A stretch of 37,160 nt of DNA from an uncultured Oscillospiraceae bacterium (GCA_934654755.1 CAKUGQ010000018.1:1-37160); one strand, 5' to 3'. Shown: positions 16,074 to 25,249, counted from the stretch's first letter. The notes: generated by a model not told the origin, from the sequence alone. Translations and numbers: made by a program.

Positions 16074-16945
16074 GACGATCCATGCTCTTTATCCCCGGGA
16101 ACACCCCGAATCTGCTGATGAATGCGGATATTTTGGGCTCAGATGCAATTATACTCGACCTTGAAGACGCTGTTTCTCCCGCAGAAAAGGACGCAGCGCG
16201 CATTCTTGTCCGCAACGCGCTGAAAACGCTCGGCTATCGCGGCGTGGAGGTTATCATTCGCATCAATCCCACGGAAACCGAGTTCTGGAAGCGCGATCTG
16301 GAGGCGGTTCTTCCGCTTCGTCCGTCGATGATTATGCCGACGAAGGTCAGCGGCCCCGAGGTGGTGCGCGAGGTGTCGGATTATATGTCGACTCTGGAGC
16401 AGCGCGAGGGCATCCCTGTCGGGACCGTGAAGCTGATCCCGCTCATTGAGACGGCGCTCGGCGTCGAGAACGCATATGCGATAGCATCCGCCGACCCGCG
16501 CGTCGCTGCGATTTTCCTGGGCGGCGAGGATTTGACGGCAGATTTGCAATGCAAGAGGACGAAAGAAGGCCGTGAAATCTTCTACGCCCGAAGCCGCATG
16601 GTCAATGCCGCTCGCGCGGCCGGCGTAGAGGTCTACGACACCCCCTTCACAGACGTTAACGATCCGGAGGGCCTGCGCGCTGATGCACAGCTTGCCAAAA
16701 GCCTCGGGTTCACCGGAAAAGCCTCCATCTCGCCGCGTCATGTTGACGCGATCAACGAGGTCTTTACCCCGACGCAGGCGGAGATCGACTATGCCCACGA
16801 GGTCATGGACACGATTGCCGAGGCGAAGCGTCAGGGAAAGGGCGTTGTTTCGTTACGCGGAAAAATGATTGACGCACCGATCGTCGCGCGCGCGCGGCAG
16901 GTGCTGGAGATCGAACGGGCATTGCTGGGAGGACAAAATGAATAA
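16070..16945 (+). CDS. citE: Citrate/citramalate lyase beta subunit
   Basis: 291 residues, CitE family (malyl/citryl-CoA lyase fold). It begins MRRSMLFIPGNTPNLLMNAD and shows DAIILDLEDAVSP (about 24-36), TKVSGPEVVREVSDY and FLGGEDLTADLQCKR (about 161-175) with expected acidic metal ligands. It cleaves the citryl- or citramalyl-carrier thioester to acetyl-carrier plus oxaloacetate or pyruvate. In an operon that builds citramalate, the pyruvate-forming citramalate lyase reaction is more likely. Confidence 0.9.
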   Translation: MRRSMLFIPGNTPNLLMNADILGSDAIILDLEDAVSPAEKDAARILVRNALKTLGYRGVEVIIRINPTETEFWKRDLEAVLPLRPSMIMPTKVSGPEVVREVSDYMSTLEQREGIPVGTVKLIPLIETALGVENAYAIASADPRVAAIFLGGEDLTADLQCKRTKEGREIFYARSRMVNAARAAGVEVYDTPFTDVNDPEGLRADAQLAKSLGFTGKASISPRHVDAINEVFTPTQAEIDYAHEVMDTIAEAKRQGKGVVSLRGKMIDAPIVARARQVLEIERALLGGQNE

Positions 16946-18353
16946 ACTTGCAAAATCGCTTCGCGAGGCCGTGGAACGCTCCGGCCTGAAAAACGGCATG
17001 ACCGTCTCCTTCCATCACCATCTTCGCAACGGCGACTTTGTTCTGAATATGGTTTTGGAAACCTTATCCGATATGGGCTACCGTGACCTGACGGTCAACG
17101 CCAGCTCGATTTTTGACGTTCACGCACCGATTCTGGAGCATATCCGGCGTGGCGTCGTACGGAGAATTGAATGTAACTATATGGGCGGCGTCGTTGGGCG
17201 CGCAGTCAGCGAGGGTATTCTTGAGGAACCGGTTGTGTTCCGCACACACGGCGGCCGTCCGTCCGACTTGGAAAAGGGGACGTTGCACATTGACGTTGCG
17301 TTTATAGCCGCCCCCTGCGCAGACGAAATGGGGAACTGCACCGGCAAATACGGTCCCTCCGCCTGCGGCTCCATGGGCTACGCCTTTGCCGATGCCATGA
17401 ACGCCGACCATGTAATCGTCGTTACGGACGATCTGCGTAAATATCCTCTTATCGGCTTCTCCATACCGGAAATATACGTCGATCAGGTTGTAAAGGTGGA
17501 GCGCATCGGCGACCCCGCCGGTATTGTATCCGGTACGACGCGCCTGACACGTGATCCGGTCGGTCTGCGAATGGCGAATCTTGCCGTGCAGGTGATTGAA
17601 CACTCCGGCCTGCTGCATGACGGTTTCTCTTTCCAGAGCGGCGCGGGCGGCGCGACGCTTGCCGCAACGAAATTTCTTCAGGAAAAAATGCTTGCCGGAG
17701 GCATCCGCGGCAGCTATGGCATGGGTGGCATTACCGGCTGCATGGTCGAGATGCTGCAAAAGGGCTGCTTTGATGCACTGCTGGATGTCCAGTGCTTTGA
17801 TCTCGACGCCGTCGCATCGCTGCGCGACGATCCGCGTCATATGGAGGTCTCCGCGACACAGTACGCCGGTGTCAGCGGTAAGAGCGCGGGCGTTGATTCG
17901 CTGGATGTTGTTCTGCTTGGAGCAACGCAGGTTGATGTCGGATATAACGTCAACGTGCATACCGACTCCAACGGCTACATCATGGGTGGCTCCGGCGGCC
18001 ACAGCGATACCGCCGCGGGCGCAAAGCTGGCGATCATCATTGCGCCGCTGATGCGTGCGCGTCTGCCGCTTGTCGTCGAGCGGTGCATCTGCACGTCCAC
18101 ACCGGGCAGCACAATCGATGTGATCGTTACACAGCGCGGCATTGCGGTAAACACCTTATACGGCAAAAACGTCGAGCTGAAACAAAAGCTTATCGATGCC
18201 CGACTGCCGGTCTGCGATATTACGGAGCTGAAGGCACGCGCCGAGGCAATTTCCGGCGTGCCCGTCCCCGCGGAGCATACCGACCGTGTGGTTGCCAATG
18301 TTCTGTACCGGGACGGAACGCTTCTGGATTACATCTACCAGGTCAAAAAATGA
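16938..18353 (+). CDS. citF: Citrate/citramalate lyase alpha subunit (acyl-carrier transferase)
   Basis: 471 residues, CitF family; it exchanges acetyl on the carrier for the substrate (citramalate or citrate). Recognisable are the start SGLKNGMTVSFHHHLRNGDF, FQSGAGGATLAATKFL and MGGSGGHSDTAAGAKL (about 354-369), a segment conserved in CoA-transferase relatives. It overlaps citE by 8 bp and citC by 4 bp, so translation of citD-E-F-C is coupled throughout. Slightly shorter than many citrate-fermenter CitF proteins (about 500-510 residues). Confidence 0.93.
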   Translation: MNKLAKSLREAVERSGLKNGMTVSFHHHLRNGDFVLNMVLETLSDMGYRDLTVNASSIFDVHAPILEHIRRGVVRRIECNYMGGVVGRAVSEGILEEPVVFRTHGGRPSDLEKGTLHIDVAFIAAPCADEMGNCTGKYGPSACGSMGYAFADAMNADHVIVVTDDLRKYPLIGFSIPEIYVDQVVKVERIGDPAGIVSGTTRLTRDPVGLRMANLAVQVIEHSGLLHDGFSFQSGAGGATLAATKFLQEKMLAGGIRGSYGMGGITGCMVEMLQKGCFDALLDVQCFDLDAVASLRDDPRHMEVSATQYAGVSGKSAGVDSLDVVLLGATQVDVGYNVNVHTDSNGYIMGGSGGHSDTAAGAKLAIIIAPLMRARLPLVVERCICTSTPGSTIDVIVTQRGIAVNTLYGKNVELKQKLIDARLPVCDITELKARAEAISGVPVPAEHTDRVVANVLYRDGTLLDYIYQVKK

Positions 18354-19372
18354 CGGGCTACAGCTTATATGAACAGTCCGGTGCACCGTTTACGGGGCGC
18401 CGCCGCGCTGCCGTTGCGTCGTTTTTGCAGCAAAACGGGCTGGAGTACGACGAGGGGATCGAATACACGGTGAACCTTGTCGATTCGTTGGGCAGGATTG
18501 CGGCAACCGGCTCGCTGCGTGGAAACGTTCTGCAATGCATTGCGACGGATGAAGCGCTCCGCGGGGAAGGACTGACTGCGCGGATCGTTACACTGCTGCG
18601 TGCGCGGGCGTTCTCGGCGGGACGGGCGCACCTGTTCCTGTTTACGAAGCCGAAGAATCGTGCACAATTCGAAGGATTGGGCTTTTATCCGATCACACAA
18701 ACGGAGCGGGTGCTGCTCTGTGAAAACGAAAACGGGGGAATCCGGCGGTATTTGTCCACACTCTCCCGGCCGAAGGCGCCGGGCGTCGCGGGGGCGATCG
18801 TTGCGAACTGTAACCCGTTTACGCTCGGTCATCGCCGGTTGATCGAACAGGCGTCGGAGCAATGTGATACGCTGCACCTGTTTATCCTCTCCGAGGACCG
18901 CAGCGAGTTTTCGGCGGCGGAGCGTTTCGGACTTGTGCGGCGCGGCGTTTCCGACCTCAAAAATGTCCTGCTGCATCCCACCTCGGATTACCTGATCTCC
19001 TCGGCAACCTTTCCGACCTATTTTCTGCGCGACAAGGTGGACGCCGCCTCGGCGAATTGTGAGCTGGATATCCGGATTTTCGGCGAGTTTTTTGTGCCGG
19101 AGCTGCGTATTACACGTCGTTTTGTTGGTGCGGAACCGTTTGACCCTGTAACTGCCGCCTATAATTCCGCCATGGAACGGCTGCTGCCTGCCTATGGTGT
19201 CCGACTTGTCACATTGCCGCGCTTTGAAATTGGCGGCGTGCCCGTCAGTGCGTCGCGGGTTCGCGAGGCGCTGCACCGCGGCGATTTTGCGGCGGTCCGT
19301 GCACTGGTGCCGGATACGACATATGAGTTCCTGCGCAAAAATGCCGCCGAAAACCCGGCAGCGATACGGTAA
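18350..19372 (+). CDS. citC: [Citrate/citramalate (pro-3S)-lyase] ligase
   Basis: 340 residues. The N-terminal about 125 residues form a GNAT-like domain (IATDEALRGEGLTARIV), and the C-terminal part is a HIGH-type nucleotidyltransferase with NCNPFTLGHRRLIEQA near residues 150-165 and VSASRVREAL near 301-310. It acetylates the lyase carrier using acetate and ATP, switching the complex on. It closes the run. The genes that build and attach the prosthetic group (citX, citG) are not in this window. Confidence 0.92.
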   Translation: MTGYSLYEQSGAPFTGRRRAAVASFLQQNGLEYDEGIEYTVNLVDSLGRIAATGSLRGNVLQCIATDEALRGEGLTARIVTLLRARAFSAGRAHLFLFTKPKNRAQFEGLGFYPITQTERVLLCENENGGIRRYLSTLSRPKAPGVAGAIVANCNPFTLGHRRLIEQASEQCDTLHLFILSEDRSEFSAAERFGLVRRGVSDLKNVLLHPTSDYLISSATFPTYFLRDKVDAASANCELDIRIFGEFFVPELRITRRFVGAEPFDPVTAAYNSAMERLLPAYGVRLVTLPRFEIGGVPVSASRVREALHRGDFAAVRALVPDTTYEFLRKNAAENPAAIR

Positions 19373-19412
19373 AAAAGATCCCGCCGTCCCTTGCCGGACG
19401 GCGGGATTCCCA
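19373..19412. terminator. Bidirectional terminator after citC and the zinc-ribbon gene
   Basis: A strong hairpin (CCCGCCGTCC at 19380-19389 pairing with GGACGGCGGG at 19396-19405) has AAAAAA just before it, which is a T-run for the minus-strand gene ending at 19415. It sits between convergent genes. Confidence 0.8.
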
Positions 19413-19414
19413 TT

Positions 19415-20170
19415 TTATCGAGGGATCAGACCCCAGAGATCGATGTTTGTAATGATCATGGCACGGAACCAGCTCTCGATGCCGGTGAGCAGACTGTAAC
19501 CGACGAACATGACTCCGATGATGACCAGAAGCTGCCAGAAATTCAGCTTGACCTTATAGACTTTCGTCAGCAGAACCACCAGACAAACGGCACAGGTGAC
19601 CAGCAGCAGCGACCAGAGCCTTGTGTAGAACCAGAGGCCGAAAAGCTGGAAAACGAATAACGTTGCGAGAGCGGCAACGGGAAGCGTCGCGGACGCACCG
19701 ACGGAGGACAGCACCGAACGGAAGTTCACGCGTTCTTTTCCTACGAGCAGTGTTAAAAACACTGCGCCGACGGCCGTGCCGAAGCCGACAACGGGCTGGG
19801 CAAAGGCTGTGCCGAGCCAGCCGAACCAGGCAAAGGAGCCGTATTCCGGACGGAAGCGCAGCGCCGTGATCAGTGCGCCGAAGAAGGCGAGAAGGATGAT
19901 GGCAGCCGCATTTACAAGGGCGGGCGTCATGTCGCGGTCTTCCTCGACCTGTCGCAGGGTATCAACCGGCGCTTTCATAAAGGACGTGATAAATTTCACA
20001 TAGTTCTTCATCATGACCGAGAAGCCGCCCGGCGCGTCAGGCTTGGGTGCGGGGTTTTTGGTTTCCTGCGGCACATAGCCGACTTCGGGCTGCGCCTGCT
20101 GCGGCGCACAGAAGGGACATTTTCCGTCTTCGGGCAGCGGACGCCCGCAGCGGCTGCAAAATCCTGCCAT
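19415..20170 (-). CDS. Zinc-ribbon membrane protein (Yip1-like)
   Basis: 251 residues. The N-terminus is a zinc ribbon with two CxxC pairs (FCSRCGRPLPEDGKCPFC, residues 4-21), then a Pro-rich linker, then five hydrophobic segments in the remaining 200 residues, typical of the Yip1-like membrane family found in Clostridia. Function is unknown. It has its own consensus promoter and AGGAGG-like RBS, so it is an independent unit. Confidence 0.7.
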   Translation of the reverse strand: MAGFCSRCGRPLPEDGKCPFCAPQQAQPEVGYVPQETKNPAPKPDAPGGFSVMMKNYVKFITSFMKAPVDTLRQVEEDRDMTPALVNAAAIILLAFFGALITALRFRPEYGSFAWFGWLGTAFAQPVVGFGTAVGAVFLTLLVGKERVNFRSVLSSVGASATLPVAALATLFVFQLFGLWFYTRLWSLLLVTCAVCLVVLLTKVYKVKLNFWQLLVIIGVMFVGYSLLTGIESWFRAMIITNIDLWGLIPR

Positions 20171-20211
20171 AAAAAATCCTCCGATGTTCGCGGCAACGCC
20201 GCTTTTTCCTC

Positions 20212-20240
20212 ATTATACCTTTCACTGTACCGTCTGTCAA
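20212..20240 (-). promoter_or_regulatory. Promoter of the zinc-ribbon gene
   Basis: Exact consensus on the minus strand: TTGACA (20235-20240), 17 bp, TATAAT (20212-20217). Confidence 0.8.
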
Positions 20241-20371
20241 GCGCCGTCGAGCGGTTCGGCAAAAAAAACGGCGGACAAGGGGCACGGAAAGCCTTTCTTT
20301 TGCAGGGAAGGCATCGAGCGCAGCGGCAGTAATATCCACCGGGATTGCTGCGGCGTCCCACGGTCTGTAAT

Positions 20372-20412
20372 AAAAAAGACACATCCCGGCCGGAGAACCC
20401 GACCGGGATGTG
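20372..20412 (-). terminator. Terminator after the ior/aminotransferase genes
   Basis: A stem CACATCCCGG (20380-20389) with CCGGGATGTG (20403-20412) runs, on the minus strand, into a T-rich stretch (20372-20378). It lies about 35 bp past the aminotransferase stop. Confidence 0.85.
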
Positions 20413-20446
20413 CTTTGGTATGAGAGAGAGAAAATCAGAATACGGG

Positions 20447-21628
20447 TCAGAATTCGCGGATCAGCTCCGCAAAGAGCGGCAGACTGCGGCGGATCATATC
20501 CTCATCCACGCAGTAGCAGATGCGGAAATAGCCGGGGCAGCCGAAATCGTCGCCGGGTACGAGTAGCAGGTTGCGCTTTTTCGCCGCTTCGCAGAAGGCG
20601 TGACAGTCGCCGCCGGGCGCCTGAATAAAGAGGTAAAATGCGCCGTCCGGCTGCGCCATGGAGTAACCCATTTCGCGCAGGCCGTCAAAGAGCAGGCGGC
20701 GGTTGTGGTCATAGGCCGCAAGATCGGGCTTACATTTCAGGCAGCGCGCCACAGCGTGCTGAATGAGCGACGGGGTGCAGACGTGGCCGGTGGCACGGCC
20801 TGCGCCGGCGATGGCGGCGAACAGCGCCTCGCTCTCGGCGGCGGTATCCGGCACGAGGATGTAGCCAATGCGCTCGCCGGGCAGCGACAGGGACTTTGAC
20901 CACGAGTAGCAGACGATGGTGTTGTCATACAGCGTGGGAATGAAGGGCACCTGCACGCCGCCGTAGACCAGCTCGCGGTACGGCTCGTCGGCCAGAATAT
21001 AGATGGGCTTGCCGTACTGTGCACCGCGCTCGGTCAGAAGCACAGCCAGACGGCGCAGTGTTGCCTCGGAATAGACCGCACCGGAAGGGTTATTCGGCGA
21101 ATTGACGATGACCGCCTGTGTGTTCGGGTTGATGGCGGCGGCCAGCGCGTCAAAATCGATCTGGAAATCGCGCGTGTCGGCCGAGACCACCACCAGTTTG
21201 CAGCCGTTATTCTCGGCGAAGGGGCGGTATTCGGGGAAATGCGGCGCGATGGCGATGATCTCCGCGTCCGGAACGCTCAACGCGCGCATTACGGCGATCA
21301 GGCCGGGCGCGGCGCCGCAGGTGAAAAAGAGGTTCTGCGGGCGGATCCGCGTGCCGAAACGCTCGTTGAGGTCGTTTGCGACGGCTTCACGAAGCTCGGC
21401 GCAGCCGACGGCGGGGGTGTAGCCGTGGAGTTGGAGCGAGCCTTCGGTGGCTACGGCGTTGCAGATGGCCTCACCGACCTCGGGCGGGGCGGGAATCGAG
21501 GGGTTGCCCAGAGAATAGTCAAAGACATTTTCTTCGCCGACGAGCTTCTTTTGCCGCAGGCCGAACTCAAACAGCTCGCGGATGCAGGAGCGCGTCGCGC
21601 CGAGGCGGTACATTTCCTGATTGAACAT
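20447..21628 (-). CDS. Class I/II PLP-dependent aminotransferase
   Basis: 393 residues, fold-type I. The PLP lysine is in YSWSKSLSLPGERIGY (near residue 245), with NSPNNPSGAVYSE (about 173-185), ILADEPYRELVY (about 209-220) and a C-terminal Arg in FRICYC. It exchanges an amino acid for its 2-oxoacid. It ends a run behind iorA and iorB, with its RBS (GGAGG) overlapping the end of iorB, so it most likely supplies the oxidoreductase with 2-oxoacids from aromatic or branched amino acids. Exact substrate is unknown. Confidence 0.9.
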   Translation of the reverse strand: MFNQEMYRLGATRSCIRELFEFGLRQKKLVGEENVFDYSLGNPSIPAPPEVGEAICNAVATEGSLQLHGYTPAVGCAELREAVANDLNERFGTRIRPQNLFFTCGAAPGLIAVMRALSVPDAEIIAIAPHFPEYRPFAENNGCKLVVVSADTRDFQIDFDALAAAINPNTQAVIVNSPNNPSGAVYSEATLRRLAVLLTERGAQYGKPIYILADEPYRELVYGGVQVPFIPTLYDNTIVCYSWSKSLSLPGERIGYILVPDTAAESEALFAAIAGAGRATGHVCTPSLIQHAVARCLKCKPDLAAYDHNRRLLFDGLREMGYSMAQPDGAFYLFIQAPGGDCHAFCEAAKKRNLLLVPGDDFGCPGYFRICYCVDEDMIRRSLPLFAELIREF

Positions 21629-21637
21629 GGCGGCCTC

Positions 21638-22213
21638 CTAGCGCGCGGCGTCGCGGCCGGCGTGGTAGGCGCGGAGATTCAGCTCCAGGAACTTGGGCGG
21701 AACGGTTTCGCGGATGACCTGTTCCCAGTCCACGTCGTCCATTCCGAGTGCCTTCGTCATGGCGCCGAAGAGCACGACGTTCATGCACTTGGCGTTGCCC
21801 AGCTCCAGCGCGATGCGGCCGGCATCAAGGGAGTAGGTCTTGAAATGCTTTTGCATGGCTTCCAGACAGCCGGCGGGATATTCGACCAGACCGGCGGCGA
21901 TGGTGGATGAGGGCATTTCGTAGTCGTTGACGACGGCGATGCCGTCCGGCTTGAGGAACCGGGAGTAGCGCACGGCTTCCATTTTTTCAAAGGCGACGAG
22001 AATATCCGCCGCGCCCTCGCCGATGACCGGAGCATATACCTTTTCGCCCCAGTGAACCTGCGTGGAGACGGAGCCGCCGCGCTGGCTCATGCCGTGAACC
22101 TCGGACATTTTGACGTCGTAGCCCGCGCGAAGCAGACCGCCGACGAGGATTTTCGCCACCAGAATGGCGCCCTGTCCGCCGACGCCGACCAAAAGAGCAT
22201 GTTTCGTTGCCAT
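21638..22213 (-). CDS. iorB: Indolepyruvate:ferredoxin oxidoreductase beta subunit
   Basis: 191 residues, the normal size of IorB, the gamma-type subunit of 2-oxoacid:ferredoxin oxidoreductases. Conserved stretches are LLVGVGGQGAILVAKILVGG (about 6-25), SEVHGMSQRGGSVSTQVHWG (about 37-56) and NVVLFGAMTKALG. It forms a heterodimer with IorA, encoded 3 bp upstream, oxidising aryl pyruvates to aryl-acetyl-CoA with ferredoxin reduction. Confidence 0.94.
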   Translation of the reverse strand: MATKHALLVGVGGQGAILVAKILVGGLLRAGYDVKMSEVHGMSQRGGSVSTQVHWGEKVYAPVIGEGAADILVAFEKMEAVRYSRFLKPDGIAVVNDYEMPSSTIAAGLVEYPAGCLEAMQKHFKTYSLDAGRIALELGNAKCMNVVLFGAMTKALGMDDVDWEQVIRETVPPKFLELNLRAYHAGRDAAR

Positions 22214-22216
22214 AGC

Positions 22217-23968
22217 TTAACCCTCCTTGCGCGAGATGGCGTCCACCGGGCAGACCTGCGCGCAGACCGTGCAGCCGACGCAGAGCGTCGGGTCGATGAA
22301 CGACTTCTTATTCCTGACCATGACGGCGGGGCAGCCCACCTTCAGGCACTTCTTGCAGCCGATGCACTTGTCGGTGTCCACGACACACTTGCCGATGTCG
22401 TGCTTCATGCGCTTGATGAGCAGGCAGGCGCGGCGGCAGATGATGGCGGCGGGCTTTTCCGACGCGGCGGCGTCGAGCATGGCCTTTTCCATCGCGTCGA
22501 GATCCTGCGGATCGACGATAATGACGTTTTCATAGCCCAGGCCGATCAGGACGTTCTCAATCTTGATGGCTGCGGCAATCTCGCCCTCGAGGTTCATACC
22601 GGAGCCGGGGTTTTCCTGATGACCGGTCATGCCGGTGATGTGGTTATCGAGCACGACGGGGATGACGCCGCCGCCGTTATACAGGATCTCGGCCGCGCCG
22701 GTCATGCCGGAGTGGAAGAAGGTAGAGTCACCTACGACGCCGAAGACCTTGTGGGTCTTGTCGCCTGCGGCGGCAAAGGCCTTGGCCATGCCCATCGGCA
22801 CGGTAAAGCCGCCGCCCATGCAGACTACGGAGTCGAGTGCGTTGAGCGGCGCGGCACAGCCGAGGGTATAGCAGCCGATGTCGCCGCCGACAACAAAGTC
22901 CTTATGCTTGCTGACGGTATAGAAGAAGCCGCGGTGCGGGCAGCCGGGGCAGAGTGCGGGCGGGCGGCTCACAGCCTGCACACCGACGTCCACCGTCTCC
23001 GGCTCGATGCCGAACAGACGCTTTTGGAGCACCTGCGGGTTAAATTCGTAGAGATTCCCGGTCAGCTCCTTGCCGATGCATTCAATGCCGGCGGCGCGAA
23101 TCTGCTCCTCCATGATCGGCTCCAGCTCTTCAATGACATAGAGCTTTTCGACCTTGGCTGCAAACTCGCGGATGAGCTTCATAGGCAGCGGGTTTGTCAG
23201 GCCGAGCTTCAGGAAGGATGTATCCTCCGGGAAGATCTCCCTGGCATATTCGTAAGCGATGGAGGCGGTAATAACGCCGACCTTTGTCCCGGCCATTTCC
23301 ACGCGGTTCAGTGCGCAGGTGTTGCCGTATTCCTCCAGACGGCGGAGCTTCTCCTCCAGAATCGGATGGTTCTCATAGGCGAAGGCGGGCGTACAGACGC
23401 GCGCGCGGATATCACGGGTGAACGGGGGGATGGGTTTCTCCTCGCGCTCGGCAAACTCGACCAGACTCTTGGAGTGGCACACGCGCGTGGTGGTGCGGTA
23501 GAGCACGGGGATGCCGAACCGTTCGGAAATCTCAAAGGCGGCCTTCATGAAGTCCTTGCATTCCTGTGAATCCGACGGCTCGACCATCGCCAGCTTGGCC
23601 GCGCGGGCGTAGTAGCGGTTGTCCTGCTCGTTCTGTGACGAATGCATCGAGGGGTCGTCTGCCGATACGATGACCATACCGGTCGCCAGGCCGTTGTAAG
23701 CGGCCGTGAAAATCGGATCCGCTGCGACGTTTACACCGACGTGCTTCATTGCGGTCAGGCTTCTCGCTCCCGCCAGTGCCGCGCCGTAGGCAACCTCCGT
23801 GGCGACCTTTTCGTTTGGCGCCCACTCGCAGTACAATACGTCCTTATACTGCGGCAGGTTTTCAAAAATTTCCGTACTGGGTGTGCCGGGGTATGCGGAG
23901 CAGACCTTGACGCCTGCCTCATAAGCGCCGCGCGCGGCGGCCTCGTTGCCGGTCATCAGATGCTTCAT
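22217..23968 (-). CDS. iorA: Indolepyruvate:ferredoxin oxidoreductase alpha subunit
   Basis: 583 residues, the normal IorA length. The N-terminal pyrimidine domain begins MKHLMTGNEAAARGAYEAGV, the TPP/Mg motif starts at GGDIGCYTLG (about 360), and two 4Fe-4S motifs close the protein: CIGCKKC near 540 and LCVGCTVCAQVCP near 565-577. The ATG at 23968 follows GGAGG; the longer upstream reading runs through repeat-like sequence. It probably accepts several aromatic 2-oxoacids. The upstream 347 bp holds repeat copy A and no clear sigma-A promoter. Confidence 0.95.
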   Translation of the reverse strand: MKHLMTGNEAAARGAYEAGVKVCSAYPGTPSTEIFENLPQYKDVLYCEWAPNEKVATEVAYGAALAGARSLTAMKHVGVNVAADPIFTAAYNGLATGMVIVSADDPSMHSSQNEQDNRYYARAAKLAMVEPSDSQECKDFMKAAFEISERFGIPVLYRTTTRVCHSKSLVEFAEREEKPIPPFTRDIRARVCTPAFAYENHPILEEKLRRLEEYGNTCALNRVEMAGTKVGVITASIAYEYAREIFPEDTSFLKLGLTNPLPMKLIREFAAKVEKLYVIEELEPIMEEQIRAAGIECIGKELTGNLYEFNPQVLQKRLFGIEPETVDVGVQAVSRPPALCPGCPHRGFFYTVSKHKDFVVGGDIGCYTLGCAAPLNALDSVVCMGGGFTVPMGMAKAFAAAGDKTHKVFGVVGDSTFFHSGMTGAAEILYNGGGVIPVVLDNHITGMTGHQENPGSGMNLEGEIAAAIKIENVLIGLGYENVIIVDPQDLDAMEKAMLDAAASEKPAAIICRRACLLIKRMKHDIGKCVVDTDKCIGCKKCLKVGCPAVMVRNKKSFIDPTLCVGCTVCAQVCPVDAISRKEG

Positions 23969-24194
23969 AGAGAATCCTCCTTTTGGTTTCTGCGCACGAG
24001 CTTCGTTTCGACTGCGATCCCGCCGAATTTTCCGCCGGAAACAATCGCCGATCCAGGCGCCGTGCGCTGTTTGTTTTTCTGTTGGGCGCCGCACTCGCCC
24101 CGAAACGGAATCCCTCGGCAAAGCTGCCTGCCGTTCCGGGCGCATCCGTCGTATGCCGTTGCGAAGAGCAAAGCGACGCGGCGCGGTCTTATTT

Positions 24195-24284
24195 GTCGTT
24201 GCGCAGAGGGCGTAAGCCCGACGCGGCAATCCGATGCAGGGCTTTACAGGAGATTGCCACGACCCCTTCGGGGGCTCGCAACGG
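24195..24284 (+). repeat. Palindromic dispersed repeat, copy A
   Basis: About 90 bp bounded by imperfect inverted ends (GTCGTTGCG...CGCAACGGC) with the internal hallmarks GACGCGGCAATC and GGAGATTGCCACG. Same family as copies at 26561, 29026 and 30458. It fills most of the gap between ptb and iorA. Confidence 0.75.
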
Positions 24285-24315
24285 CAGATATCTCCCGCAG
24301 GCTTTGCGGCGGTGC

Positions 24316-25233
24316 TCAGATCTCTGCGCCGTCGGAGAGGACGCAGCCCAGCGCGATGGATGCAAGCTTGCTTTCCACGCTGTCCGAGCGGGACACGAGG
24401 ATGATCGGTACGCGCGCGCCGACGATCACGCCTGCGTTGCGCGCGTTGGCAAAGCAGGTCATGGCCTTGCCGATGCCGTTGCCAACCTCGTAATTCGGAA
24501 CGAGCAGGATGTCTGCTTCGCCGGCGCAGTCGACGGGGTAATGCTTATGCCGTACGGCTTCCTTTGATACGGCCAGATCCAGTCCGACCGGGCCATAGAC
24601 AGTCATGCCATAGGTGCTTTGCCAGTAGTCGTTCTTTTCGACGAGCGCCTGCGCGTCAAGATTTGACTGGATTTTCGGATTGACGACCTCCGCGCCGCAG
24701 ACACAGGCGGCGGTGATGTCGGGCTTGCCGAATTTCTTCAGTGCGCGGGCGGCGTGCTCCAGAATCTGCACTTTCTTTTCCAGATCGGGGAAGGTATTCA
24801 TGCCGCCGTCGGTCAGGCACAGGAGCTTATGACCGGGAACCTCGTAGAACATCAGGTGGGAGATGATATGGCCGGTGCGGATACCGTTCTCGCGGTCTAC
24901 TACGGCACGCATCAGCGTAGCCGTTCCGAGCAGACCCTTCATCAGTGCGTCTGCTCGGCCCTCGCGCACCAGACGCACTGCCTCGCGGGCGGCGGTTTCG
25001 TCGTCCGGGGTGTCAATGAGCGTATAATCGGCTTCTTTTTCGCCCAGCGCAGCCAGTCCTGCACGCAGCGCGTCGATATTGCCGGTCAGAATGGCGTCGA
25101 CCATACCGGCGCGGCGTGCCTGCGCCACGGCGGACAGAACGGCTTCGTCGTCCGCGCGGGCAACGGCCAGTGTGCGTTTTTCCGGCAGCGTTTTTGCTGC
25201 GCGGAGAATATCGTCATAGGTGTTGATCCGCAT
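24316..25233 (-). CDS. ptb: Phosphate butyryltransferase
   Basis: 305 residues, normal for Ptb. Start is MRINTYDDILRAAK, with the family segments DALMKGLLGTATLMRAVVD (about 119-137), CLTDGGMNTFPDLEKKVQI (about 161-179), QSNLDAQALVEKNDYW and a C-terminal GARVPIILVSRSDSVESKL. It swaps CoA for phosphate on butyryl-CoA or related short or branched acyl-CoAs. It follows buk with 16 bp between, so buk-ptb is one operon. The ATG at 25233 has GGAGGG upstream. Confidence 0.95.
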   Translation of the reverse strand: MRINTYDDILRAAKTLPEKRTLAVARADDEAVLSAVAQARRAGMVDAILTGNIDALRAGLAALGEKEADYTLIDTPDDETAAREAVRLVREGRADALMKGLLGTATLMRAVVDRENGIRTGHIISHLMFYEVPGHKLLCLTDGGMNTFPDLEKKVQILEHAARALKKFGKPDITAACVCGAEVVNPKIQSNLDAQALVEKNDYWQSTYGMTVYGPVGLDLAVSKEAVRHKHYPVDCAGEADILLVPNYEVGNGIGKAMTCFANARNAGVIVGARVPIILVSRSDSVESKLASIALGCVLSDGAEI

Positions 25234-25249
25234 GATCTCTTGCCCTCCC

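Noticed and set aside
15807..19372. A citrate fermentation operon
   Set aside because: No citrate transporter, oxaloacetate decarboxylase or citX/citG nearby, whereas the upstream genes make citramalate. Citrate use is not excluded but is the weaker reading.
20240..20370. Possible small ORFs between the zinc-ribbon gene and the aminotransferase terminator
   Set aside because: They overlap promoter and terminator sequence and show no RBS or family likeness.
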